From: an uncultured Ruminococcus sp.
GTDB taxonomy: Bacteria; Bacillota; Clostridia; Oscillospirales; CAG-272
Direction: 5' to 3'
DNA: 6,024 nt
Assembly: GCA_902791785.1 (NCBI GenBank)
Contig: CADAXH010000080.1
Span: 1 to 6,024 of the forward strand
The notes below the pieces were generated by a model. The model was given only the letters and a program-made list of their open reading frames with translations, ran no database searches and had not been told where the DNA came from. Shown here piece after piece: positions 1 to 6,024 of this stretch. Both the position numbers and the translations under genes were made by a program. How positions within the stretch are numbered: position 1 is the first letter of the stretch; every line of letters starts with the position of its first letter.

Positions 1-860
1 TCGGAAGAATGCTTGCGGAACTGAGCAAAGCAGACGTTTCTCTTGACAGGATTCAGGAAATAATGGCAGCTGAAGAAGAAAAAGACAAACCTGATGCAGT
101 TGAACTTGACAAGATTGGTGACATTAGTTTCAACCATGTTTCTTATGGGTATGATGAGAGAGTCGTTCTTGACGATGTCAGCTTCACAATAAAAGAAGGT
201 CAGACAATAGGCATTCTTGGCGGAACAGGGTCGGGAAAGACCACCATTATATCCCTTCTGGGAAGGCTGTATGACCTGGCTCCGGAATGCGGAAGCATTA
301 CTATAAACGGCGGCACTGATATTAGTGACGTAAAAGCGTCATGGCTGAGAAAGAACATAGGCATTGTAATGCAGGAGCCTTACCTGTTCTCAAGCACGCT
401 GGGTGGCAATATTGCAATTTCCAAAAATGAGGCTTCTGAAGACGAAATAAGAACTGCTGCAAGAATTGCAAGTCTTGATGAAACAATTGAGCAGTTCAAA
501 GACAAATACGAAACTTTTGTCGGCGAAAGAGGAGTCACACTGTCGGGAGGACAAAAACAGAGAGTCGCCATTGCAAGAGCTGTTCTTGCGGGTACACAGG
601 TCATTGTGTTCGACGATGCGCTGTCCGCTGTGGATACTCAGACTGATGCCAAAATAAGAAAAGAGCTCGCAGTGCGTTTTTCAGATGCAACTGTTATTCT
701 CGTCTCACACAGAATAACAACACTGATGAATGCAGATAATATTATAGTCCTCGACAAGGGAAAGATTGTCGAGCAGGGGACTCACGATGAACTTGTTGAA
801 AAAGATGGTCTGTACAACACCATTTACAAGATTCAGAAGAGCGGATCGGAGGTGGAATGA
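1..860 (+). CDS. ABC exporter half-transporter, subunit 1 (3' part; degenerate Walker B)
   Basis: This is the C-terminal part of a fused membrane-plus-ATPase ABC exporter subunit; the 5' end lies outside the window. The frame is open from base 3, and the residues before the first ATG at 9 (Gly-Arg) continue the helix that normally follows TM6, so that ATG is internal. Counting from it, the nucleotide-binding domain starts near residue 37 and shows A-loop Tyr48, Walker A GGTGSGKT (71-78), Q-loop Gln122, X-loop VGERG (171-175), an intact LSGGQ signature (178-182), Walker B VIVFDD (198-203), D-loop SAVD (206-209) and H-loop His234. The residue after the Walker B Asp is Asp203, where active ATPases have the catalytic Glu. 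In known heterodimeric exporters (TM287, BmrC, LmrC type) this marks the subunit carrying the degenerate site. The gene is followed directly by its likely partner. Substrate is unknown; annotators usually call such genes multidrug exporters. Confidence 0.95.
   Translation, partial: GRMLAELSKADVSLDRIQEIMAAEEEKDKPDAVELDKIGDISFNHVSYGYDERVVLDDVSFTIKEGQTIGILGGTGSGKTTIISLLGRLYDLAPECGSITINGGTDISDVKASWLRKNIGIVMQEPYLFSSTLGGNIAISKNEASEDEIRTAARIASLDETIEQFKDKYETFVGERGVTLSGGQKQRVAIARAVLAGTQVIVFDDALSAVDTQTDAKIRKELAVRFSDATVILVSHRITTLMNADNIIVLDKGKIVEQGTHDELVEKDGLYNTIYKIQKSGSEVE
848..853 (+). promoter_or_regulatory. Ribosome binding site for ABC subunit 2
   Basis: GGAGGT lies inside the last codons of subunit 1. 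Two ATG codons follow in the same frame, at 857 (3 nt away) and 860 (6 nt away). The 6-nt spacing is nearer the usual optimum, so I favour 860. Either start overlaps the upstream TGA stop (858-860), an arrangement typical of translational coupling between two subunits made in equal amounts. Confidence 0.75.
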
Positions 861-2680
861 TGGATAATACTGATTACAAGTCCAAATCACTTCCTTTCTT
901 TGGAATACCGAAACTGGCACCTTTCATCAAACCGTACAAAAAGAAAATGGCCCTGATGGTTCTGTTTGGAATTGCAGTGTCAGTTCTTGACGTACTGCTT
1001 CCTCAGTTCCAGAGGTATGCAATCAACCACATAACAGATGGCGTCTTTGAAAAGACGATTGTTACTTTTGTGGTCCTTTACGTCACCACCGTAATACTCG
1101 AGTGCACTACAAACTATTTGTCGTGTCTGTTCTCTGCAAATCTGGAGATTTCAATAGCAAGAGACCTGAGAAATGCGTGCTTTGATCACCTTCAGACATT
1201 ATCATTTACATACTACAACCAGAACGGAGTTGGATACATTCACTCAAGAGTAATGAGCGACAACATCCGCATAGGCGAAGTTGTATCATGGGAACTCATG
1301 GGCGTTGTATGGAACATGTCATATGTCATCGGAACAATTGCTGTGATGTTTGCGACCAACGTCACTCTGACGCTGCTCGTTATAACAGTAATTCCGGTAG
1401 TGCTTCTGATGTTCTCAATCTTCCAGAAGAAGCTGGTTTTCTATCACAGAAAGATACGTGAAATCAACTCAAAGATTACGGGCAATTTCAATGAGGGAAT
1501 TACCGGAGCAAAGACAATCAAAGCTCTTGTTGTCGAAGACAAGATGATAAACAAGTTCAACTCTGAAACTCAGAACATGAGAAGAACTTCAATAAACCAC
1601 TCAAAAGTGAGAGGCTTGTTCGCATCAACTATCGTTTTTGCTTCTTCATTTGCACTTGCAGTTGTTTTGTGGCGAGGCGGCATACTGACAAATGAAGGCG
1701 TAATGGAACTCGGAACATACTCCGTCTTCATGTCATATTCACTGGGTATTGTTGAGCCTATCAGATGGCTTGTTGACTCGGTTTCCGGGTTTATAATGAC
1801 CCAGGTAAACATTGAGAGAGTAACAAGACTGTTGAGCATTTCTTCTGATGTCAACGACACTGAGGAAGTAATCAAAATATACGGCGATACATTTGAAACA
1901 AAAAAAGAAAACTGGGAACCCCTCAAGGGCGACATAGAATTCAAGGATGTATCATTTATGTATCCGGACGGCAAAGAAACTGTCCTTGAACATTTCAATC
2001 TGAAGATCCCTCAGGGCACCACGCTTGCAATAGTTGGCGAAACGGGTGCCGGCAAGTCAACTCTGGCTAACCTTGTTTGCAGATTCTATGAACCGACCGA
2101 AGGTCAGGTGCTGATTGACGGAAGAGATGCCAGAGAAAGATCTCAGCAGTGGCTCCATTCAAACATGGGATTTGTGCTCCAGACACCTCACCTATTCTCA
2201 GGAAGCATCATTGACAATATCAGGTTCGGAAAACTTGATGCCACTGAAGAAGAAGTCATGGAAGCACTGAAAAGTGTTTCTGCTGAAGGAATCGTGGAAA
2301 AGGCTGAAAAGGGGCTCTACACCGATGTCGGTGAAGGCGGAGACTTTTTGTCCACAGGTGAAAAGCAGCTAATTTCATTTGCACGTGCCATTATTGCCGA
2401 TCCGAGGATTCTCATTCTTGACGAAGCAACTGCTTCAGTCGACACTTTGACAGAGCAGAAGATTCAGAATGCAATTACCAGCCTCATAAAGGACAGAACA
2501 ACAATCATGATAGCCCACAGACTTTCAACTGTTGTAAATGCAGATATGATTCTGGTTGTATCGAACGGAAAGATAATTGAACAGGGGACCCATAGAGAAC
2601 TCATGAGACAGAGGGGACATTACTACGATCTTTACATGCGCCAGTATGATGAGGATGCAGTAAAAACAACTCTCGGATAA
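860..2680 (+). CDS. ABC exporter half-transporter, subunit 2 (complete; consensus catalytic Glu)
   Basis: A 606-residue ABC exporter half-transporter, normal length for the family. I use the ATG at 860 for its ribosome binding site spacing; the ATG at 857 would add one Met. Six hydrophobic segments near residues 30-49, 66-89, 145-167, 168-189, 253-274 and 285-307 form the type-1 exporter membrane domain, with a cytoplasmic loop NEGITGAKT before TM5. The ATPase domain follows: Walker A GETGAGKS (393-400), Q-loop Gln441, signature LSTGE (497-501), Walker B ILILDE with catalytic Glu522, D-loop SVD and H-loop His553. The signature departs from LSGGQ, and the preceding X-loop reads VGEGG (490-494) rather than VGERG. 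Subunit 1 has the opposite pattern, good LSGGQ but no catalytic Glu, so the two should form a heterodimer with one working and one degenerate ATP site. It acts in the cytoplasmic membrane; substrate cannot be read from sequence. Confidence 0.96.
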   Translation: MDNTDYKSKSLPFFGIPKLAPFIKPYKKKMALMVLFGIAVSVLDVLLPQFQRYAINHITDGVFEKTIVTFVVLYVTTVILECTTNYLSCLFSANLEISIARDLRNACFDHLQTLSFTYYNQNGVGYIHSRVMSDNIRIGEVVSWELMGVVWNMSYVIGTIAVMFATNVTLTLLVITVIPVVLLMFSIFQKKLVFYHRKIREINSKITGNFNEGITGAKTIKALVVEDKMINKFNSETQNMRRTSINHSKVRGLFASTIVFASSFALAVVLWRGGILTNEGVMELGTYSVFMSYSLGIVEPIRWLVDSVSGFIMTQVNIERVTRLLSISSDVNDTEEVIKIYGDTFETKKENWEPLKGDIEFKDVSFMYPDGKETVLEHFNLKIPQGTTLAIVGETGAGKSTLANLVCRFYEPTEGQVLIDGRDARERSQQWLHSNMGFVLQTPHLFSGSIIDNIRFGKLDATEEEVMEALKSVSAEGIVEKAEKGLYTDVGEGGDFLSTGEKQLISFARAIIADPRILILDEATASVDTLTEQKIQNAITSLIKDRTTIMIAHRLSTVVNADMILVVSNGKIIEQGTHRELMRQRGHYYDLYMRQYDEDAVKTTLG

Positions 2681-2754
2681 TTGAGCTGTGAATAGCAGTT
2701 TACTGATTTCTTTTGATATGTAATGTATAAAATAACCAGAGAAGGATAGTGGTT
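2681..2754 (+). promoter_or_regulatory. AT-rich intergenic gap with a possible weak promoter
   Basis: This is the only gap over 30 bp and the most likely place for a new transcript to begin. TATAAA at 2726-2731 (overlapping TAAAAT at 2728-2733) could serve as a -10 box, but the hexamer about 17 bp upstream (CTGATT, 2703-2708) matches TTGACA at only three positions. A good -35-like TTGATA at 2713-2718 has no -10 at the right distance. There is no convincing terminator, so read-through from the ABC genes is equally possible. Confidence 0.25.
2740..2745 (+). promoter_or_regulatory. Ribosome binding site deciding the start of the propeller-like gene
   Basis: AGAAGG, one mismatch from AGGAGG, lies 9 nt before the ATG at 2755 but only 3 nt before the in-frame GTG at 2749. 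Spacing and codon preference both favour the ATG. Confidence 0.6.
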
Positions 2755-3798
2755 ATGGATAACAATCAGACAAAAAAAGAGTTTCCCAAAAATATTAACA
2801 CGGGCAATTGGTCCCAGGGACACATTCAGGGAATTGCCGTGGATAAAGCCAAAGGATACATCTATTACTGCTTTACGACTATTCTCGTCAAAGCAAAGTT
2901 TGACGGGACTGTAATAGGATGGGTAAAGGGTTTTTTAGGGCATCTCGGATGCATAGATTACAATGAGGGTGACGGAAAAGTATATGCTTCTCTCGAACTC
3001 AAACATGATGCAATCGGAGCCGGAATCGAAAAGAATACCGGCATAAAGATAGCAGAAGAAAATGCCTTCTATATCGCCATTATCGATGTGGACAAGATTT
3101 GCAGACCGGATATGGATGCCGAAAAAGACGAAGTTGTAAAGACTGCATATCTCCCAATAGTTGTTGAGTGGTTTGATGCCATTTTACCGGATGGAAAACA
3201 GCACAAATACGCTGTAAGCGGGATTGACGGAACCGGAGTTGGACCTGTTTTCGGCGAAAAGAACGGAACAAAGAAACTCATGGTTGCATGCGGCATTTAT
3301 GGCGACAACAACAGAGAAGATAATGATTTCAACATCATAATGCAGTATGATATAAGAGCCGTCAATGAATGCGCGCTTACGCCAAGTCAGCTGGCTCCGC
3401 ATCACTCAGGACTTATGCCGGAAGAGGTGTATTTCATGTATACCGGAAACACCGACTGGGGCATTCAGAATCTTGAATATGACGAATATACCGGTAACTG
3501 GCTTGTTGCAGTTTACAAGGGTCACAAAGAACAGTTCAGAAATTATCCGTTCTTCATCATAGACGGAAGCGTAAAACCCAGGACAGATACAGTTACATAT
3601 GGAGAGACAGGAAAGGTGTTAACACTCTTCAATGGGGGAATATATTTCAACAAGGGAACTACCGGAATGTATTCTTTCGGAGATGGTTACTATTATTTTT
3701 CTCACGATTACAGGAACGAAGACAAGACATATGCAAGCAACATCAGGCTGTACAGATATGACGAAAAAGAAACATTTGTACTGCTCGAAGATAAGTAA
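2755..3798 (+). CDS. Uncharacterised soluble protein, probable beta-propeller
   Basis: A 347-residue protein from the ATG at 2755, chosen over an in-frame GTG at 2749 because of ribosome binding site spacing. I do not recognise a named family. There is no signal peptide and no membrane segment, so it is probably cytoplasmic. It is rich in Tyr, Phe, Gly and Asp and contains repeated units of a short strand, an Asp/Asn-Gly turn and a second strand, as in beta-propellers: HIQGIAVD...GYIYY (23-38), HLGCIDYN...KVYASLE (63-81), FYIAIIDVD (105-113), YAVSGIDGTGVGP (152-164), WGIQNLEYDEYTGNWLVAVY (235-254) and YFNKGTTGMYSFGDGYYYFS (297-316). Several units begin with a small-hydrophobic-Asp/Glu pattern that in other propellers faces the central channel and can bind metal or substrate. 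Fold and localisation are inference; function is unknown. It lies between an exporter and a threonine lyase, 26 bp before the latter, and may share its transcript. Confidence 0.85.
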   Translation: MDNNQTKKEFPKNINTGNWSQGHIQGIAVDKAKGYIYYCFTTILVKAKFDGTVIGWVKGFLGHLGCIDYNEGDGKVYASLELKHDAIGAGIEKNTGIKIAEENAFYIAIIDVDKICRPDMDAEKDEVVKTAYLPIVVEWFDAILPDGKQHKYAVSGIDGTGVGPVFGEKNGTKKLMVACGIYGDNNREDNDFNIIMQYDIRAVNECALTPSQLAPHHSGLMPEEVYFMYTGNTDWGIQNLEYDEYTGNWLVAVYKGHKEQFRNYPFFIIDGSVKPRTDTVTYGETGKVLTLFNGGIYFNKGTTGMYSFGDGYYYFSHDYRNEDKTYASNIRLYRYDEKETFVLLEDK

Positions 3799-3824
3799 GA
3801 AACGAATAATTTGGAGGCACAGAC

Positions 3825-5030
3825 ATGTTGACAATGGACAAAGTCAATGACGCCTATGGAGTTCTTAAAGGCGTTGTCAGACACACAGACATTCAAAAAG
3901 CACATACTTTTACAAGAAAATGCCAGCTTTTTTTCAAACCGGAGAATCTTCAGAAGACCGGTTCGTTCAAAGTGAGAGGAGCGGCATACAAGATTGCAAA
4001 ACTTTCAGAAACTGAGAGGGAAAAGGGAGTAATTGCCTGTTCTGCCGGAAACCACGCTCAGGGCGTTGCACTCGCAGCAAAAAAGAATGGAATAAAATCC
4101 ATAATCTGTCTCCCGGAGGGAGCACCTATTTCCAAGATTGAGGCAACAAAGAGCTATGGTGCAGAAGTTTGTCTTGTTCCAGGAGTATATGATGACGCAT
4201 ACAAGAAAGCGTTGGAACTCAGGGATGAATTCGGTTATACATTTGTTCATCCTTTTGATGATGAGGATGTAATCGCGGGACAGGCGACTGTTGCCATGGA
4301 AGCCTTGGAAGATATGCCTGATATAGAAGCTGTTGTTGTTCCGATTGGCGGAGGAGGCCTTATTTCCGGAATTGCTTATGCAGTCAAGAATATTAACCCC
4401 AAAATAAAGGTTTACGGAGTTCAGTCTGAATCTGCTCCAAGTATGCTCAACTCAATCAGGGACGGAAAAATTGAGACTCTCACAAGTGTGAGCACAATTG
4501 CAGACGGAATTGCGGTCAAGACTCCGGGAGAGAATACTTTCCGACTCGTAAATGAATATGTGGACGACATCGTCACTGTGTCTGAAAAAGAAATATGTTC
4601 GGCTATTCTTGCGCTCATTGAAAAACAGAAGATGATAGCAGAGGGGGCAGGAGCAGTATCAGTTGCAGCTGCTATGTTTGACAAGCTTCCGATTGAAGGA
4701 AAGAAAGTACTGAGCGTCGTTTCAGGTGGAAACATTGACGTAACAAACCTTTCAAGCGTATTGAAGAGAGGACTTCTGAACACCGGAAGAATCACATCCA
4801 TCACAATTGAACTCATGGACAAACCGGGACAGCTTGAAAGAGTGGTCAGCCTTATTTCACAGAGCGGTGCCAACATCAATGACATCAGACATAAAAGAGC
4901 CGCTAACACGCAGAATATTTACAGTTGTAATCTCACAATTGAAATGGAGACGAGGGATTTCAGTCACGGCGAAGAGATTATAGACAAACTGGAAAAACTT
5001 GGAATTAAAGTACTGAACAACAATTATTGA
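3825..5030 (+). CDS. ilvA: Threonine ammonia-lyase (threonine dehydratase), medium form with one ACT domain
   Basis: A PLP-dependent cytoplasmic enzyme that converts L-threonine to 2-oxobutanoate and ammonia; many members also accept serine. The 401-residue protein has the fold-type II signature throughout: Schiff-base Lys49 in SFKVRGA, substrate loop SAGNHAQG (73-80), phosphate-binding glycine loop GGGGL (175-179), EGAGAV (273-278) and Ser300 in SGGNID, which faces the PLP ring nitrogen. Residues from about 325 form a single ACT-like domain, as in the medium IlvA form; E. coli IlvA (514 residues) has two such regions and TdcB (about 329) none. The ACT domain suggests control by an amino acid, but the effector cannot be read from sequence. 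The start is fixed by GGAGG at 3813-3817, 7 nt upstream. No other isoleucine genes are nearby, so biosynthetic versus catabolic use stays open. ridA follows after 16 nt. Confidence 0.96.
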   Translation: MLTMDKVNDAYGVLKGVVRHTDIQKAHTFTRKCQLFFKPENLQKTGSFKVRGAAYKIAKLSETEREKGVIACSAGNHAQGVALAAKKNGIKSIICLPEGAPISKIEATKSYGAEVCLVPGVYDDAYKKALELRDEFGYTFVHPFDDEDVIAGQATVAMEALEDMPDIEAVVVPIGGGGLISGIAYAVKNINPKIKVYGVQSESAPSMLNSIRDGKIETLTSVSTIADGIAVKTPGENTFRLVNEYVDDIVTVSEKEICSAILALIEKQKMIAEGAGAVSVAAAMFDKLPIEGKKVLSVVSGGNIDVTNLSSVLKRGLLNTGRITSITIELMDKPGQLERVVSLISQSGANINDIRHKRAANTQNIYSCNLTIEMETRDFSHGEEIIDKLEKLGIKVLNNNY

Positions 5031-5033
5031 TAT

Positions 5034-5038
5034 GGAGG
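5034..5038 (+). promoter_or_regulatory. Ribosome binding site for ridA
   Basis: GGAGG sits 8 nt before the ATG at 5047. An in-frame ATG at 5032 overlaps this motif and has no ribosome binding site of its own, so the true start is 5047. Confidence 0.85.
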
Positions 5039-5046
5039 ATTATATT

Positions 5047-5421
5047 ATGAGTAAAGTTGTTTACACTAAAAACGCACCTGAGGCAATAGGCCCTTATTCA
5101 CAGGCAATTGTCACATCAAATCTGGTATTTACATCAGGTCAGATACCGATAGATCCGTCATGCGGGCAGATTACTGCAACAGACATCCAGGCACAGACTG
5201 AACAGGCATGCAGGAATGTCGGAGAAGTGCTGAAAGCTGCAGGAACATCTTTTGAAAAAGTTGTTAAGACTGTATGTTTCCTTCATGATATTTCGGATTT
5301 TGCCAAGTTCAATGAAGTATATGCCAAATATTTCGTTTCAAAACCTGCAAGATCATGTGTCGCCGTAAAAGATCTTCCGAAGGGCGCGCTTGTGGAAATA
5401 GAGGCAGTGGCTGAGATTTAA
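5047..5421 (+). CDS. ridA: 2-iminobutanoate/2-iminopropanoate deaminase RidA
   Basis: A 124-residue member of the RidA (YjgF/YER057c/UK114) family, close to the 128 of E. coli RidA when the start at 5047 is used. RidA, a cytoplasmic trimer, hydrolyses the enamine/imine intermediates released by PLP lyases such as threonine and serine dehydratases, giving 2-oxoacids and ammonia and protecting other PLP enzymes from 2-aminoacrylate. Visible family marks are IGPYSQA with Tyr17, SGQIP (30-34), the PARSC motif with Arg102 (equivalent to E. coli Arg105, which binds the substrate carboxylate) and EIEA with Glu117 (equivalent to E. coli Glu120). These place it in the active RidA subfamily rather than the Rid families lacking the Arg. 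It starts 16 nt after the threonine ammonia-lyase stop, so the two are almost certainly co-transcribed, and the pairing directly supports both assignments. Confidence 0.96.
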   Translation: MSKVVYTKNAPEAIGPYSQAIVTSNLVFTSGQIPIDPSCGQITATDIQAQTEQACRNVGEVLKAAGTSFEKVVKTVCFLHDISDFAKFNEVYAKYFVSKPARSCVAVKDLPKGALVEIEAVAEI

Positions 5422-5422
5422 G

Positions 5423-6024
5423 ATGTCAGAATACAAATTTGCAGCAACCTGTCTGTTTGGACTTGAGGGTTTTCTTGGTGAAGAAATAGATTCTCTTGGC
5501 TACAAAAGAACAGAGACAATTGACGGAAGAGTTTTCTTTGAAGGAGACGAGACGGCAATTGCCAGAGCCAATATAAATCTCAGAACAGCCGAGAGGCTTT
5601 TCCTGATAGTCAGAGAATTCGACGTTACGGATTTTGACACCCTTTTTGAACAGACAAAGAGGGCGGAATGGGAGGAATATCTTCCTGAAAATGCGGTATT
5701 TCCGGTAACAGGGCACAGTATAAAAAGCAAATTGTTCAGTGTTCCTGACTGTCAGAAGATTGTCAAAAAAGCCATTTCCACAAGACTGGGTTCATATTAC
5801 AAAAAGAACTGGCTCGAAGAGACAGGTGACAGATATAAAATTGAGTTCTTCATTCTGAAAGATCACGCATATATTATGATAGATTGCTCCGGTGATTCAC
5901 TCCACAAGAGGGGGTACAGACCGGAGTCGACTACTGCGCCTTTGAGAGAGACACTGGCCGCTGCCATGGTGAAGATTTCAAGGCCCAGAGAAAATGTGCT
6001 TTTCTGGGATCCGATGTGCGGTTC
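5423..6024 (+). CDS. THUMP-domain class I SAM-dependent RNA methyltransferase (RlmL/YpsC family), 5' part
   Basis: The frame is open from the ATG at 5423 to the window edge, about 200 residues; the rest is missing. The N-terminal half (roughly 5-155) fits the ferredoxin-like plus THUMP RNA-binding region of COG0116: FAATCLFGLEGFLGEEI near the start, NINLRTAERLFL near 50-61, and FPVTGHSIKSKLF near 92-104. It is followed by LHKRGYR, then APLRETLAAAMV and, at the edge, DPMCGS, the start of the SAM-binding motif (usually DPxCGSGT). Relatives are B. subtilis YpsC and the N-terminal half of E. coli RlmL, which makes m2G2445 in 23S rRNA; the target here is inferred only, so I give no symbol. The gene starts 1 nt after the ridA stop with only a weak GAG (5413-5415) as a ribosome binding site, suggesting translational coupling to ridA. 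Confidence 0.9.
   Translation, partial: MSEYKFAATCLFGLEGFLGEEIDSLGYKRTETIDGRVFFEGDETAIARANINLRTAERLFLIVREFDVTDFDTLFEQTKRAEWEEYLPENAVFPVTGHSIKSKLFSVPDCQKIVKKAISTRLGSYYKKNWLEETGDRYKIEFFILKDHAYIMIDCSGDSLHKRGYRPESTTAPLRETLAAAMVKISRPRENVLFWDPMCG

Noticed and set aside
600..635. Decay or pseudogene status for ABC subunit 1 because of the missing catalytic Glu
   Set aside because: All other ATPase motifs are intact, the frame is uninterrupted, and the change is the one expected in heterodimeric exporters with a degenerate site.
9..860. ABC subunit 1 read as a complete stand-alone ATPase starting at the ATG at 9
   Set aside because: The frame is open to the window edge and the first residues continue the post-TM6 linker of a fused exporter subunit, so the gene is cut by the window.
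1570..1998. Minus-strand open frame (142 codons) opposite ABC subunit 2
   Set aside because: It is antisense to a clear ABC transporter, its product has no recognisable domain, and I see no convincing ribosome binding site.
2681..2712. Imperfect hairpin (GAGCTG pairing with CAGTTT) followed by a T-rich stretch, as a terminator for the ABC genes
   Set aside because: The stem is only 6 bp with two G-U pairs, and the T-run is interrupted and displaced; too weak to call a terminator.
2681..3824. T-box or other amino-acid-responsive leader for ilvA
   Set aside because: The gap before ilvA is only 26 nt and the larger upstream gap about 70 nt, both too short, and no T-box motif is visible.
4421..4909. 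Long minus-strand open frame (162 codons) opposite ilvA
   Set aside because: It lies wholly antisense to a well-conserved PLP enzyme, has a Ser/Thr/Leu-rich composition typical of a shadow frame, and matches no family.

Overview
The window carries six protein-coding genes, all on the + strand and tightly packed, with no RNA genes, mobile elements, repeats or CRISPR arrays that I can see. Moderately low GC (low-to-mid 40s percent by eye), heavy use of AGA and ATA codons, strong GGAGG-type ribosome binding sites and the gene families present suggest a Firmicute, most likely a member of the Clostridia. The phylum call is inference from style and content; there is no rRNA or other marker to confirm it.

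Layout. (1) 1-860: 3' part of an ABC exporter subunit, cut by the left edge. (2) 860-2680: a complete second ABC exporter half-transporter, overlapping the first gene's stop codon. (3) 2681-2754: the only sizeable intergenic gap (about 70 bp), AT-rich, with a possible weak promoter. (4) 2755-3798: an uncharacterised soluble protein that looks like a beta-propeller. (5) 3825-5030: a medium-length threonine ammonia-lyase (IlvA type, one C-terminal ACT domain). (6) 5047-5421: RidA, the enamine/imine deaminase. (7) 5423-6024: 5' part of a THUMP-domain, SAM-dependent RNA methyltransferase (COG0116, RlmL/YpsC type), cut by the right edge.

How they fit together. The two ABC proteins form a probable heterodimeric exporter of the TM287/288, BmrCD or LmrCD kind: subunit 1 has Asp in place of the Walker B catalytic Glu, and subunit 2 has a deviant signature motif (LSTGE). 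In the head-to-tail dimer these two defects fall in the same ATP site, leaving one consensus site and one degenerate site. Threonine ammonia-lyase and RidA form a metabolic pair: the lyase releases reactive enamine/imine intermediates and RidA hydrolyses them to 2-oxoacids. The propeller-like protein lies between these two modules and has no function I can assign. The methyltransferase begins 1 nt after the ridA stop and is probably co-transcribed housekeeping.

I found no clearly new system. The least explained item is the propeller-like protein; the rest are recognisable families in a sensible arrangement.
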